In this document: positions 57,680-64,000 of the stretch, piece after piece
Layout of the letters: each line of letters begins with the position of its first letter
How positions within the stretch are numbered: position 1 is the first letter of the stretch
Assembly (NCBI GenBank): GCA_001657395.1
Contig: LYSY01000002.1
Span: 744,001 to 808,000, forward strand
From: Rhodospirillales bacterium BBD 1991-14
GTDB taxonomy: Bacteria; Pseudomonadota; Alphaproteobacteria; Kiloniellales; Kiloniellaceae
Length of the DNA: 64,000 nt
Reading direction: 5' to 3'
The notes under the pieces: generated by a model
Told to the model about the DNA's origin: nothing
Databases searched by the model: none
The model's input: the letters and a program-made list of their open reading frames with translations, nothing else
Translations under genes and position numbers: made by a program

Positions 57680-58717
57680 TCAAATCCTCACGAAGCGGAT
57701 CTGCTGGTCGGCGGCAAGCAGGACGGGGCACCCGGGTTCGGGCTCGAAGAGCTCGCCGTCCAGGGTGAAGGGGCAGTCCATGGCAAGCGAGACCCGGTTG
57801 GCCCTCCGGCTGAGGTAGCTTGTTGCGGGCAGCTTGCGGTCTTCGCCGCCATAAAGCACACGCCAGGCATAGCGCAGGAGACGCTCGGGCGGATAGGCGA
57901 TGCTCGTGAAGCGGAGCTGTCCGTCGCCGCCGTCCCAGAACGGCCGGCTGCCCAGCACAAGACGGTCCAGCGTGGTCGCGAGGATCACCAGGCTGGTGAG
58001 GTGTTCGGCTGGCTGGTTGTCGAAGGTGACGTCGATCCTGTCGCCGGAAAAGACCTTCCTGTTGGGACCGCTCCTGCCTGGACCGCCCCTGCCTAGACCG
58101 GCGCTGGCCTCGGCATCGCCTTGTTGGGCCCCGCGGCCGCGCAGCAGCCAGTCGGCGAGGAGGCCCGCCAGGGTAACGGCCGCGGCGGTATCGGCCTTGA
58201 TCTTGTAGGGATGGACTTTGGACCGGCAGGCGATGATGGCGCGATAGATGGCCGCGCCGCCAAAGAACATGCCGTATTGCGGGGGGCTGCCGCGCGCATT
58301 CTCAAGCCTGAGGATCTGCCGTTTCGCGGTGGCCCGGGCGATCTCCCCTTCGTCCGCGCTCTGCAGCAGCCTGCCGAGTTTTGCCAGACCCGTGCTCATG
58401 CTTCCACGCAGGCCGACGTCACCGGCGATCATGTTGGTCATGCCGCAGGGCAGGACTGCCAGGCGCGGCTGCTGCTCGTAGGGGCGCCCACCGAAGAGCG
58501 CGGTCAGCACTGCCTGGATGGTGCCGTCGCCCCCCGCAACGGCCACGGTATCGATCTCCCTGCGGGCGAAGTCGGCCAGGATCTCGGGGATGTCGGCGAC
58601 GGTCTCCAACACCGCGTGACGGGCGCCGGGCAGTCCGGCAACTGCCGAGTCCAGCTTCTCGATGCCCCGCTTGTTCTTCTGGCTGCGCGGATTGGTGATG
58701 ACGCCAAGGCTGCCCAT
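57680..58717 (-). CDS. Diacylglycerol/ceramide kinase-family lipid kinase
   Basis: A 345-residue protein of the DAGK-catalytic family. Its N-terminus is MGSLGVITNPRSQKNKRG, the nucleotide-binding GGDGT lies at residues 62-66, and the C-terminal beta domain is FTLDGELFEPEPGCPVLLAADQQIRFVRI. A ceramide kinase of this family (CpgB) lies beside spt in Caulobacter, so ceramide is the likely substrate here. A Gly/Pro/Arg linker (GLGRGGPGRSGPNRK) coincides with a 15-base tandem repeat. The ATG lies two bases after the phosphotransferase stop and the stop lies three bases before the TAM41-like gene: a tight operon. Confidence 0.9.
   Translation of the reverse strand: MGSLGVITNPRSQKNKRGIEKLDSAVAGLPGARHAVLETVADIPEILADFARREIDTVAVAGGDGTIQAVLTALFGGRPYEQQPRLAVLPCGMTNMIAGDVGLRGSMSTGLAKLGRLLQSADEGEIARATAKRQILRLENARGSPPQYGMFFGGAAIYRAIIACRSKVHPYKIKADTAAAVTLAGLLADWLLRGRGAQQGDAEASAGLGRGGPGRSGPNRKVFSGDRIDVTFDNQPAEHLTSLVILATTLDRLVLGSRPFWDGGDGQLRFTSIAYPPERLLRYAWRVLYGGEDRKLPATSYLSRRANRVSLAMDCPFTLDGELFEPEPGCPVLLAADQQIRFVRI
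58065..58109. repeat. 15-base tandem repeat within the lipid kinase gene
   Basis: Two close copies (GGACCGCTCCTGCCT, GGACCGCCCCTGCCT) and a diverged third (AGACCGGCGCTGGCC) lie end to end. The period of 15 keeps the frame and encodes a five-residue Gly/Pro/Arg-rich repeat in a surface linker. Confidence 0.8.
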
Positions 58718-58719
58718 GG

Positions 58720-59961
58720 TCAGCGCGGCTCGGTCATCCAGGATCTCAGGCGCCCTCTGCCGCGTGCCGCCGCCATCGCCTGAAAGAGCTGCAGGACGTG
58801 CAGCAGCAGGCAGGCTGCAGTCCAGACGGCAACGGCAATGAGGCCGAGATCGGGACGTCCCAGTGCCGCGCCGAGTGTGAGCAGCACGAGGTTCGGGTTG
58901 CGCCGGGCGGTGACCAGCCGAAACCAGGTGTCGACGGGCCGCCAGATGTGGATTTCCAGGCCGAGCCGCCAGATGGCGATGCCCTCGATGACCCGCTGCA
59001 GGACGTAGCCCGCGACAATCACGCTGAGCGCGAGGGTCAGGGCGCCGCTGTCCAGTGCATGGGCACCGTGCTGCAGGCCCAGCCCCCAGGCGACATACCA
59101 GAAGGGCGGATGTATCAGATCGATGGAATGGTCGAAGACATTTCCGAACTTCGACGAGCGCAGCGTGATGCGGGCTAGCTTGCCGTCGACGGTGTCGAGA
59201 AAGGTCATCAGCCAGGCGGCCAGCAATCCCGGCAGCCAGTTGCCCTCCCAGAACCAGTAGAAGGCCGCGATGACGGCGACGAGGCTGACCGCGGTGACCT
59301 GGTTGGGGGAGATGTCGAGGCGTGCGCAAAGCCTGGTGACATAGAACGCGGGACGCGGCCAGAGCCATTTGGTGACGAGATCCGTGGCGCCCTTGTAGGT
59401 GCCCATGAACATGCGCCACTCGGTTGCCGCGAGCGTTTTGCGGTCAGGCAGCAGGGCGTAGGGTTCCTCGCGCTTGCGCAGGGCCTCCCAATACGACGCG
59501 CCCAGCTCGGCACTGCGGACCGGCCACAGTCCCTCGGGAACCTGAGCCCCCTGCCCGGACTGCAGAACCGCCGCGCCGGCCTCTGCCAGTCCTGCCGGCG
59601 CATGCACCGCCAGCGGTATCCCGGCATGGTCGCCGTTGGAAAGCAGCACGGCGCCGGGGGCATTCAGCAAAGCCTTAACCAGCGGCGTGTCGATCACCGC
59701 ATCGGCACGGACGAGGATGACTGCCTGGTTCTCTCCGGCAAGCTCGGATTCGGGGATGAAACAGTCGACTCCCGCTGCAGCAAAACTGCGCCGCAGCCGG
59801 TCTTCCGGGGTCGCGAACCAGATCTCAAGCGCGCCTTTGCCGATCAGGCAGGCCGTTCGCGGAGCCTCGGGCCCCTGGCCCTGGCCGGTGGAGGTCTGCT
59901 CGGCGGAGCTATCCTGGGCGGAGATGTTTTGGGATGTCCCTGTTTCGGTTTCGGCGCGCAC
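58720..59961 (-). CDS. CDP-alcohol phosphotransferase with degenerate N-terminal nucleotidyltransferase-like domain
   Basis: The C-terminal half has the CDP-alcohol phosphotransferase signature D-x2-D-G-x2-A-R-x8-G-x3-D-x3-D in FLDTVDGKLARITLRSSKFG and FDHSID (about residues 256-281), with about six helices around it. The N-terminal 180 residues resemble a MobA/sugar-nucleotidyltransferase fold that has lost its glycine-rich loop. The very N-terminus is Ser/Thr/Gln-rich. GTG 59961 with GAGAG upstream was taken as the start; a TTG at 60048 would add 29 residues. It would join a phospho-headgroup to CDP-diacylglycerol or, in this setting, CDP-ceramide; the acceptor is unknown. Confidence 0.87.
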   Translation of the reverse strand: MRAETETGTSQNISAQDSSAEQTSTGQGQGPEAPRTACLIGKGALEIWFATPEDRLRRSFAAAGVDCFIPESELAGENQAVILVRADAVIDTPLVKALLNAPGAVLLSNGDHAGIPLAVHAPAGLAEAGAAVLQSGQGAQVPEGLWPVRSAELGASYWEALRKREEPYALLPDRKTLAATEWRMFMGTYKGATDLVTKWLWPRPAFYVTRLCARLDISPNQVTAVSLVAVIAAFYWFWEGNWLPGLLAAWLMTFLDTVDGKLARITLRSSKFGNVFDHSIDLIHPPFWYVAWGLGLQHGAHALDSGALTLALSVIVAGYVLQRVIEGIAIWRLGLEIHIWRPVDTWFRLVTARRNPNLVLLTLGAALGRPDLGLIAVAVWTAACLLLHVLQLFQAMAAARGRGRLRSWMTEPR

Positions 59962-60150
59962 TAGGCTCTCTTTTTTGAAGTCCGCCCTACCGAAGTCTGG
60001 GGCGAAGTCTGCGGCGATCGCGGGGACGGCCGGGACGGGGTCCGCCAAACCTGCGGGGAACGGCTGAAGGGCCCCATTTGGCGAACCGGCCCCGGCTTGT
60101 CAAGGCCGGCTGCGCAGCGCAGCGGCCGGGTAAGGCTCTCTACGGCAGGG

Positions 60151-61236
60151 CTAGGTGGGGCGGTGCTTCAGCTCGTGCCAATACGCGACGCTGGCGGCGA
60201 CCGCGCCGAAGATCGCCAGGGGCGCGATGCTGGCAAGCAGCGGCGGCAGCAGTCCGACCTCACCCATCGCAAGGGTAATCCCGTTGAATATGAAAAAGGA
60301 GAAACCGACAGCGATGCCGGCGATGAGGAGAAGGCCCAGCCGCCCGGAGCGCTGCGACTGCTGGGCAAGGAACACGCTGAGGCAGAGCATCAGGAACGGA
60401 ATCAGGCAGTCTGCCAGCTTGGCATAGTGCCAGGTCTGGTAGAGGTGGGGGGCCCATGTGCTGCCGCCCCTGCCGTCGACGAAGCGCTGCGTCTCGTAGA
60501 AAGAAAGGTCCCTTGGGTGCGCCAGCAGATGCTGCAGGTTGGCGGCCTGAAGATCGATCGGCCAGGTCCGCTCGGCTTCATAGGTCGGCCGGCCCCCTGC
60601 CGCCGGAACCGTCGTGACGTCGAAGAGCTGCCACAGCCCATCGCGGTACTCGGCGCGGCGCACGTCAACCCGTGCCAGCAGTCTGCCCTCTGCGCTGCGC
60701 TTGAAAAGCGTAAAGTCGCGCAGCCCTTCGGCGTCGATGTTCTCGGCGGGAATCCGGACGATGTCGTTGCCGACGTGGATCCAGGTCATGCCGTTGCCGT
60801 CCTGCAGCGTCGGCCGGCTGTCGTCGCTGGCGACGCCCCATTCCTGAAGCGCCTGGACACTGGGTGGCACGAGCTCGTTGTCGACAACGAACTGCAGGCC
60901 GCCGAGCACGATGGCCAGAGGAATCAAGCGCCCCACCAGACCGAACTGCGAGACGCCGGAGTTCCAGATCGCCGTCAGCTCTCCGTGCCGGATGAGGAGG
61001 GTCAGGGTGAGGAGGCCGGCCAGCAGCGTCGCGATCTTTATCAGATCCGAAACGATGGTTGGCGAACGCAGCATTACGTAGCGAACCAGCGCCGCCGTTC
61101 CGCCGTCGTCATGGGCCATGACGCCCCTGGCATTGGCCATCAGATCGAGGCCCATCAGAAACGCCCCCATGCCGAACAGCAGGAGGGCGAATCGCGCGAC
61201 GAACAGCCGCGTCACATATCGGGTGAGAACCCTCAT
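60151..61236 (-). CDS. LptG-like permease (YjgP/YjgQ family)
   Basis: A 361-residue protein with the LptF/LptG layout: membrane helices near the N-terminus (MRVLTRYVTRLFVARFALLLFGMGAFLMGLDL), a periplasmic jellyroll-like domain (about residues 130-260) and three C-terminal helices. LptFG pairs extract lipopolysaccharide from the inner membrane with the LptB ATPase. The start overlaps the LptF-like stop (ATGA). Because it sits beside sphingolipid genes, it may be either the housekeeping LptG or a second copy dedicated to sphingolipid export. Confidence 0.88.
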   Translation of the reverse strand: MRVLTRYVTRLFVARFALLLFGMGAFLMGLDLMANARGVMAHDDGGTAALVRYVMLRSPTIVSDLIKIATLLAGLLTLTLLIRHGELTAIWNSGVSQFGLVGRLIPLAIVLGGLQFVVDNELVPPSVQALQEWGVASDDSRPTLQDGNGMTWIHVGNDIVRIPAENIDAEGLRDFTLFKRSAEGRLLARVDVRRAEYRDGLWQLFDVTTVPAAGGRPTYEAERTWPIDLQAANLQHLLAHPRDLSFYETQRFVDGRGGSTWAPHLYQTWHYAKLADCLIPFLMLCLSVFLAQQSQRSGRLGLLLIAGIAVGFSFFIFNGITLAMGEVGLLPPLLASIAPLAIFGAVAASVAYWHELKHRPT

Positions 61237-62597
61237 TCCGTAGACGCCTGGCCCGTAGACGCCTGGCCCGTAGACGCCTGGCCCGTAGACGCCTGGCGCT
61301 TCGCGCCATCGCCGGGCCGCATGGCCTGCAGGGTCGCCTTGACCAGCTCGGCCGGCGACGGCCAGGCGGCCCCCCGCGTCACCACGTAAGCGCGCCGATA
61401 AAACAGGAAAACGCTGACAGCGACGATCAGCAGAAAGGGCAACCATTGTCCGACGAGCGCGCTCACATGGCCGACCGAGGACATCGATTTGCCGATGCTG
61501 AGTGCCTGGTTGTAGACGATCAGAAGGAACAGACCCGCCGCGATGCCGTAACCCTGGTGGCTTCTTCGCGGCCCGATGGCAAGGGCAACCGCGAGAAAGG
61601 GCAGAAACGTCAGCGAGAACGTGCGCACCAGCCGGTCGTGAAACTCGGCCAGCATCTGATCGCTGGTTACGCCGGGCGGAGGTGTCGCGCGGTATTGCCA
61701 GAGCTCCAGCAAGGTCAGCTCGCGTTCGTCCTCGCCGCGTGGGCGAAAGGCCTCCTGACCGACCAGATTGGTTGGCAGTTGCAGACGGCCGAAGTTCAAG
61801 ACCCCGACCTTCCGGCCCTCTTCCCGGCCCTCTTCTGCGGTGCTTTCCGCTGTACCGCGTTCTGCTGTATCGCGTGCTACCGTATCGCGTTCTACCGCAT
61901 CGCTTCCTGCCGCGTCGCGGTCCGTCCCGGCGTCCGGGCCTGCCGGCGGACCGGCCTCCAGGCGCACGCCGTTCGACAGAACAAGGGTTGAGCCGCCGGT
62001 AGCGTCGGAGATCACCAGCCGACCGCGCTCCGCGGTCATGGTGATGCTGTTTCCGTCTTCGTCTTCTTCGTAAAGGAAGACGCCGCTAAACGCGCGGCTG
62101 CCGCGGCGTACGCCATTGGCCATGAAGGTGGAGCCGTTCACCTCCATGAAGGTGCGTGGCTGCAGGTAGGTGTTCACGGCCTGCTCCGCGACCTCGTGAA
62201 TCAGGGCGCGGTAGGTATAGCGGGCATAGGGCTGGCCGAGGTTGAAGTTCACTGCCGAGACGGCGGTGAGAACCAGTGCCAGGATCAACACCGGCCGCAG
62301 AAGCTGCGGCAGACCGATGCCGGCCGATCCAAGGGCATCGAGCTCCCGCGCGTGGTGCAGCCGGCTGAACGCCAGAAACACGCCGAGAAAAAAGGCCGCC
62401 GGAAGCGCCAGCGCCATATAGTGCGGGACGAGAAAGGCCAGCATCTGCAGCAGCACGGTCAGGCCGCCGTCGGAATCCAGCACCATGTCGAGCAGGCGCA
62501 ACATCCGTTCGGTCAACAGCACGAGAAGCGCGATGCCGACGGTCACTACCAGCGGCATCATGGTCTGCCTCAGAAGATAGCTGCTGATCGTCGACAC
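61233..62597 (-). CDS. LptF-like permease with repeat-expanded regions
   Basis: A 454-residue partner of the LptG-like protein. The N-terminus ISSYLLRQTMMPLVVTVGIALLVLLTERMLRLLD and the central FFLGVFLAFSRLHHARELDALGSAGIG are typical of LptF. The periplasmic domain contains an unusual acidic Ala/Asp/Arg/Thr-rich insert (about residues 216-260), encoded in part by 15-base repeats. The C-terminus ends in four QAST(G/E) repeats encoded by another 15-base array. The start GTG 62597 was chosen because the amphipathic first helix follows it. No LptB-type ATPase gene is in the window. Confidence 0.88.
   Translation of the reverse strand: MSTISSYLLRQTMMPLVVTVGIALLVLLTERMLRLLDMVLDSDGGLTVLLQMLAFLVPHYMALALPAAFFLGVFLAFSRLHHARELDALGSAGIGLPQLLRPVLILALVLTAVSAVNFNLGQPYARYTYRALIHEVAEQAVNTYLQPRTFMEVNGSTFMANGVRRGSRAFSGVFLYEEDEDGNSITMTAERGRLVISDATGGSTLVLSNGVRLEAGPPAGPDAGTDRDAAGSDAVERDTVARDTAERGTAESTAEEGREEGRKVGVLNFGRLQLPTNLVGQEAFRPRGEDERELTLLELWQYRATPPPGVTSDQMLAEFHDRLVRTFSLTFLPFLAVALAIGPRRSHQGYGIAAGLFLLIVYNQALSIGKSMSSVGHVSALVGQWLPFLLIVAVSVFLFYRRAYVVTRGAAWPSPAELVKATLQAMRPGDGAKRQASTGQASTGQASTGQASTE
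61238..61297. repeat. Four 15-base tandem repeats at the 3' end of the LptF-like gene
   Basis: The unit CCGTAGACGCCTGGC is repeated four times without change. On the minus strand it encodes the C-terminal QASTG pentapeptides of the LptF-like protein and lies just before the LptG-like start. Exact repetition suggests recent slippage and possible copy-number variation. Confidence 0.92.
61858..61917. repeat. Four diverged 15-base repeats in the LptF-like periplasmic insert
   Basis: Consecutive units CGTTCTGCTGTATCG, CGTGCTACCGTATCG, CGTTCTACCGCATCG and CTTCCTGCCGCGTCG share a 15-base period and encode a charged five-residue repeat. The divergence implies an older expansion than the C-terminal array. 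Confidence 0.8.
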
Positions 62598-62657
62598 CCT
62601 GGGCTCCGCTTTCCCGTCCGCCTGTTCTGGCCGCCAGTTCCGGTCCGCTTTCGGTCC

Positions 62658-63131
62658 CTAGGCTGCCGGGGCCGGCCAGGCCGCCTTCACCGCCTCGCCG
62701 AGGCGTGCCAGCGCGGCTGCGTCCGGCGTGACCCCGGAAGACAGGTCGGGGGCGGCGGGCCAACCGGCATCCGGATAGACCGTTCCGGCGAACTCCTGGC
62801 CGCTGTCATAGCGCGGAAGCACGTGAAAGTGGACGTCCGGATCGACCATCATCAGCATCAGATAGTTGATCTTCTGATAGGGGCGGAAGGCGCGCAGTCC
62901 CGTTTCGATGTCCTTGACGGCCTGTTGAAGCTCGCCATAGGCCTCTGCGCTGATCTCGCTGAACGCCTGGGCCTCGTCCTTGCAGGCCAGCACCAGGGCG
63001 CCCAGGGTGGCCTGATGGGGACGCAGCAGCACCACCCAGTGCCCGTACTCCCGGATCAGCGAACCGGGATAGCCGAACTTTTGCATGGTCGCGTTGGGCC
63101 GGAGGGTTTCGGGTCCGCTTGACAAACTCAC
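62658..63131 (-). CDS. HIT family protein
   Basis: A 157-residue histidine-triad protein. The core is YGHWVVLLRPHQATLGALVLACKDEAQAFSEI and the HIT motif region is VDPDVHFHVLPRYD, where the usual first His of HxHxHxx is replaced by Asp. HIT enzymes hydrolyse or transfer nucleotidyl groups (Ap4A hydrolase or AMP-lysine type), so a role in nucleotide clean-up is plausible. The start is GTG 63131. It lies 60 bases upstream of the LptF-like gene on the same strand and may be in the same operon. Confidence 0.85.
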   Translation of the reverse strand: MSLSSGPETLRPNATMQKFGYPGSLIREYGHWVVLLRPHQATLGALVLACKDEAQAFSEISAEAYGELQQAVKDIETGLRAFRPYQKINYLMLMMVDPDVHFHVLPRYDSGQEFAGTVYPDAGWPAAPDLSSGVTPDAAALARLGEAVKAAWPAPAA

Positions 63132-63269
63132 GACAGGATCATACCTCGCTGGGTCTGAGGGGCCGGACGGCGGCTGCTTTGCATGGGGATGTTCCCGCCA
63201 TCGCAGCCGTACTAGTGAAGGCCGCCGGGAGCCTGGCGGCGTCTTGCTGCCGGACGATAAGGAGATGTG

Positions 63270-63779
63270 ATGATCATTTCCCGGATCTCAACCTTGAAAC
63301 GGATCAGCACAAGCTTGGCCGCATTCCTGGGCCTGGGCGTGCTTGCCCTGGGTCTCGCCCGGGGCGACGCGATCGCTGCCGGGCAGTCGGCCTGCACGGC
63401 GGAGGAGGGCGCGCAGATTGAGGTCAAAGTTGAAAATGTGCGCAGTTCCAAAGGGTTGATAACAGCAGTTTTGTACAGCGATGACCCGGAGGGCTTCCTG
63501 AAGCGGGGGCAGCGGCTTGACCGCATAAGGGTCGAGGCCAAAGAGGGCGAGACGCTGCTGTGCCTTAAGGCCCCGGCCGAGGGCCGCTACACGGTCGCAC
63601 TCTATCACGATGAGAACGGGAACAAAGAGTTCGATCGGAATTTCCTCGGCATTCCGTCCGAAGGCTATGGCTTCTCAAACAACCCGGGGTTCCGCTTCGG
63701 CAAGCCGGAGCAGGAGGAAACCCTTTTTTCGGTCAACGGAAGCACGACCAAGGTGAGCATCTCTGTGCTCTATCTTTAG
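63270..63779 (+). CDS. Exported DUF2141 protein
   Basis: A 169-residue protein with a signal peptide (basic start, hydrophobic AAFLGLGVLALGLARG, AXA-type site near AIAAGQ). Its DUF2141 beta-sandwich contains IEVKVENVRSSKGLITAVLYSDDPEGFL, GRYTVALYHDENGNKEFDRNFLGIPSEGYGFSNNP. The acidic DENGNKEFD loop may bind calcium. AAGGAG lies five bases before ATG 63270. DUF2141 genes are common near lipid genes in alphaproteobacteria; the function is unknown. Confidence 0.9.
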   Translation: MIISRISTLKRISTSLAAFLGLGVLALGLARGDAIAAGQSACTAEEGAQIEVKVENVRSSKGLITAVLYSDDPEGFLKRGQRLDRIRVEAKEGETLLCLKAPAEGRYTVALYHDENGNKEFDRNFLGIPSEGYGFSNNPGFRFGKPEQEETLFSVNGSTTKVSISVLYL

Positions 63780-63829
63780 GTCCTGGCTTTAGGTCCCGGC
63801 TTTAGGTCCTGGCAGGCTTTAGGCCCTTA
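63774..63829. repeat. Short tandem repeats between DUF2141 and the metallophosphatase gene
   Basis: Four copies of a CTTTAGG(T/C)CC-type element begin at 63774, 63787, 63800 and 63817, the first two 13 bases long and exact except for one base. The DUF2141 stop codon (TAG) falls in the first copy. The array may disturb or replace a terminator between the converging genes. Confidence 0.75.
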
Positions 63830-64000
63830 CAGGCGGTAGCGCCGGGCCTCGGAGAACCGCCCGCCGGCCGGGTCGAAGCCGCGGGCCGTTACATCGATGC
63901 GCCAGCGCTTCCCGTCCTGCTCAATGGTGTAGAGCTGGTAGTGCGCCTGCGGCTTCTTGCCGCTGCTGGCCGCCGAGGCTGAAGGCACGCCCAGAACCGG
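63827..64000 (-). CDS. C-terminal end of a probable metallophosphatase (cut by window edge)
   Basis: A minus-strand frame enters at base 64000 and ends with TAA at 63827-63829, giving 57 residues ending HYQLYTIEQDGKRWRIDVTARGFDPAGGRFSEARRYRL. This resembles the C-terminal strand pair of calcineurin-like metallophosphoesterases, but the catalytic part is outside the window, so the call is tentative. It converges on the DUF2141 gene. Confidence 0.5.
   Translation of the reverse strand, partial: PVLGVPSASAASSGKKPQAHYQLYTIEQDGKRWRIDVTARGFDPAGGRFSEARRYRL

Overview
The window is a nearly complete photosynthesis gene cluster (PGC) of a GC-rich purple alphaproteobacterium, positions 1 to about 48,600, followed by a lipid region (about 52,200 to 64,000) that looks like bacterial sphingolipid synthesis and headgroup modification. 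Gene content (type-2 reaction centre pufLM, tetrahaem pufC, LH1 pufBA, puhA, bacteriochlorophyll a genes, a full spheroidene-type crt set) and the order crtEF-bchCXYZ-pufBALMC point to Alphaproteobacteria. The species cannot be named from the sequence.

Layout. 1-12713 (+): end of bchB, then bchH-bchL-bchM-lhaA-puhA-puhB-puhC-small ORF-acsF-puhE-hemA, mostly coupled by 1-4 base overlaps. This is followed by idi (+), a tspO plus small membrane-protein pair (-) and a membrane-anchored alpha/beta hydrolase (+). 15787-26651 (-): the superoperon crtE-crtF-bchC-bchX-bchY-bchZ-pufB-pufA-pufL-pufM-pufC, closed by a clear intrinsic terminator. 26780-29190 (+): crtD-crtC. 29197-36145 (-): bchI-bchD-bchO-crtI-crtB-tspO. 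36370-38523 (+): crtA and a cytochrome P450. 38590-39189 (-): bchF, detached from bchNB. 39668-45703 (+): ppaA/aerR, ppsR, bchG, a PucC-like carrier and bchP. 45734-47995 (-): bchE-bchJ. Both the oxygen-dependent (AcsF) and anaerobic (BchE) cyclases are present.

Regulation. Perfect or near-perfect PpsR/CrtJ palindromes (TGT-N12-ACA) lie upstream of bchC, crtE/crtD, crtA/bchI, bchF, bchG, bchE and, in degenerate form, crtI. They are usually in tandem with a 7-8 base gap. The genes for PpsR and its B12-binding antirepressor partner AerR/PpaA lie in the cluster. An FNR-like box overlaps the bchE operator pair.

Between the two regions are a universal stress protein, a TetR regulator with a lipoprotein gene and twin operators, and nicotinate phosphoribosyltransferase.

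Lipid region. Plus strand: fatty acyl-AMP ligase/acyl-ACP synthetase, NAD-dependent ceramide reductase-like protein, acyl carrier protein and serine palmitoyltransferase. Facing them on the minus strand: HIT protein, LptF-like and LptG-like permeases, CDP-alcohol phosphotransferase, DAG-kinase-family lipid kinase and a TAM41-like cytidylyltransferase. Read together, these suggest ceramide, then ceramide-1-phosphate, then CDP-ceramide, then a phospho-headgroup sphingolipid, with LptFG-type export. This inferred pathway is the most novel part of the window. A DUF2141 protein and the end of a probable metallophosphatase close the window.
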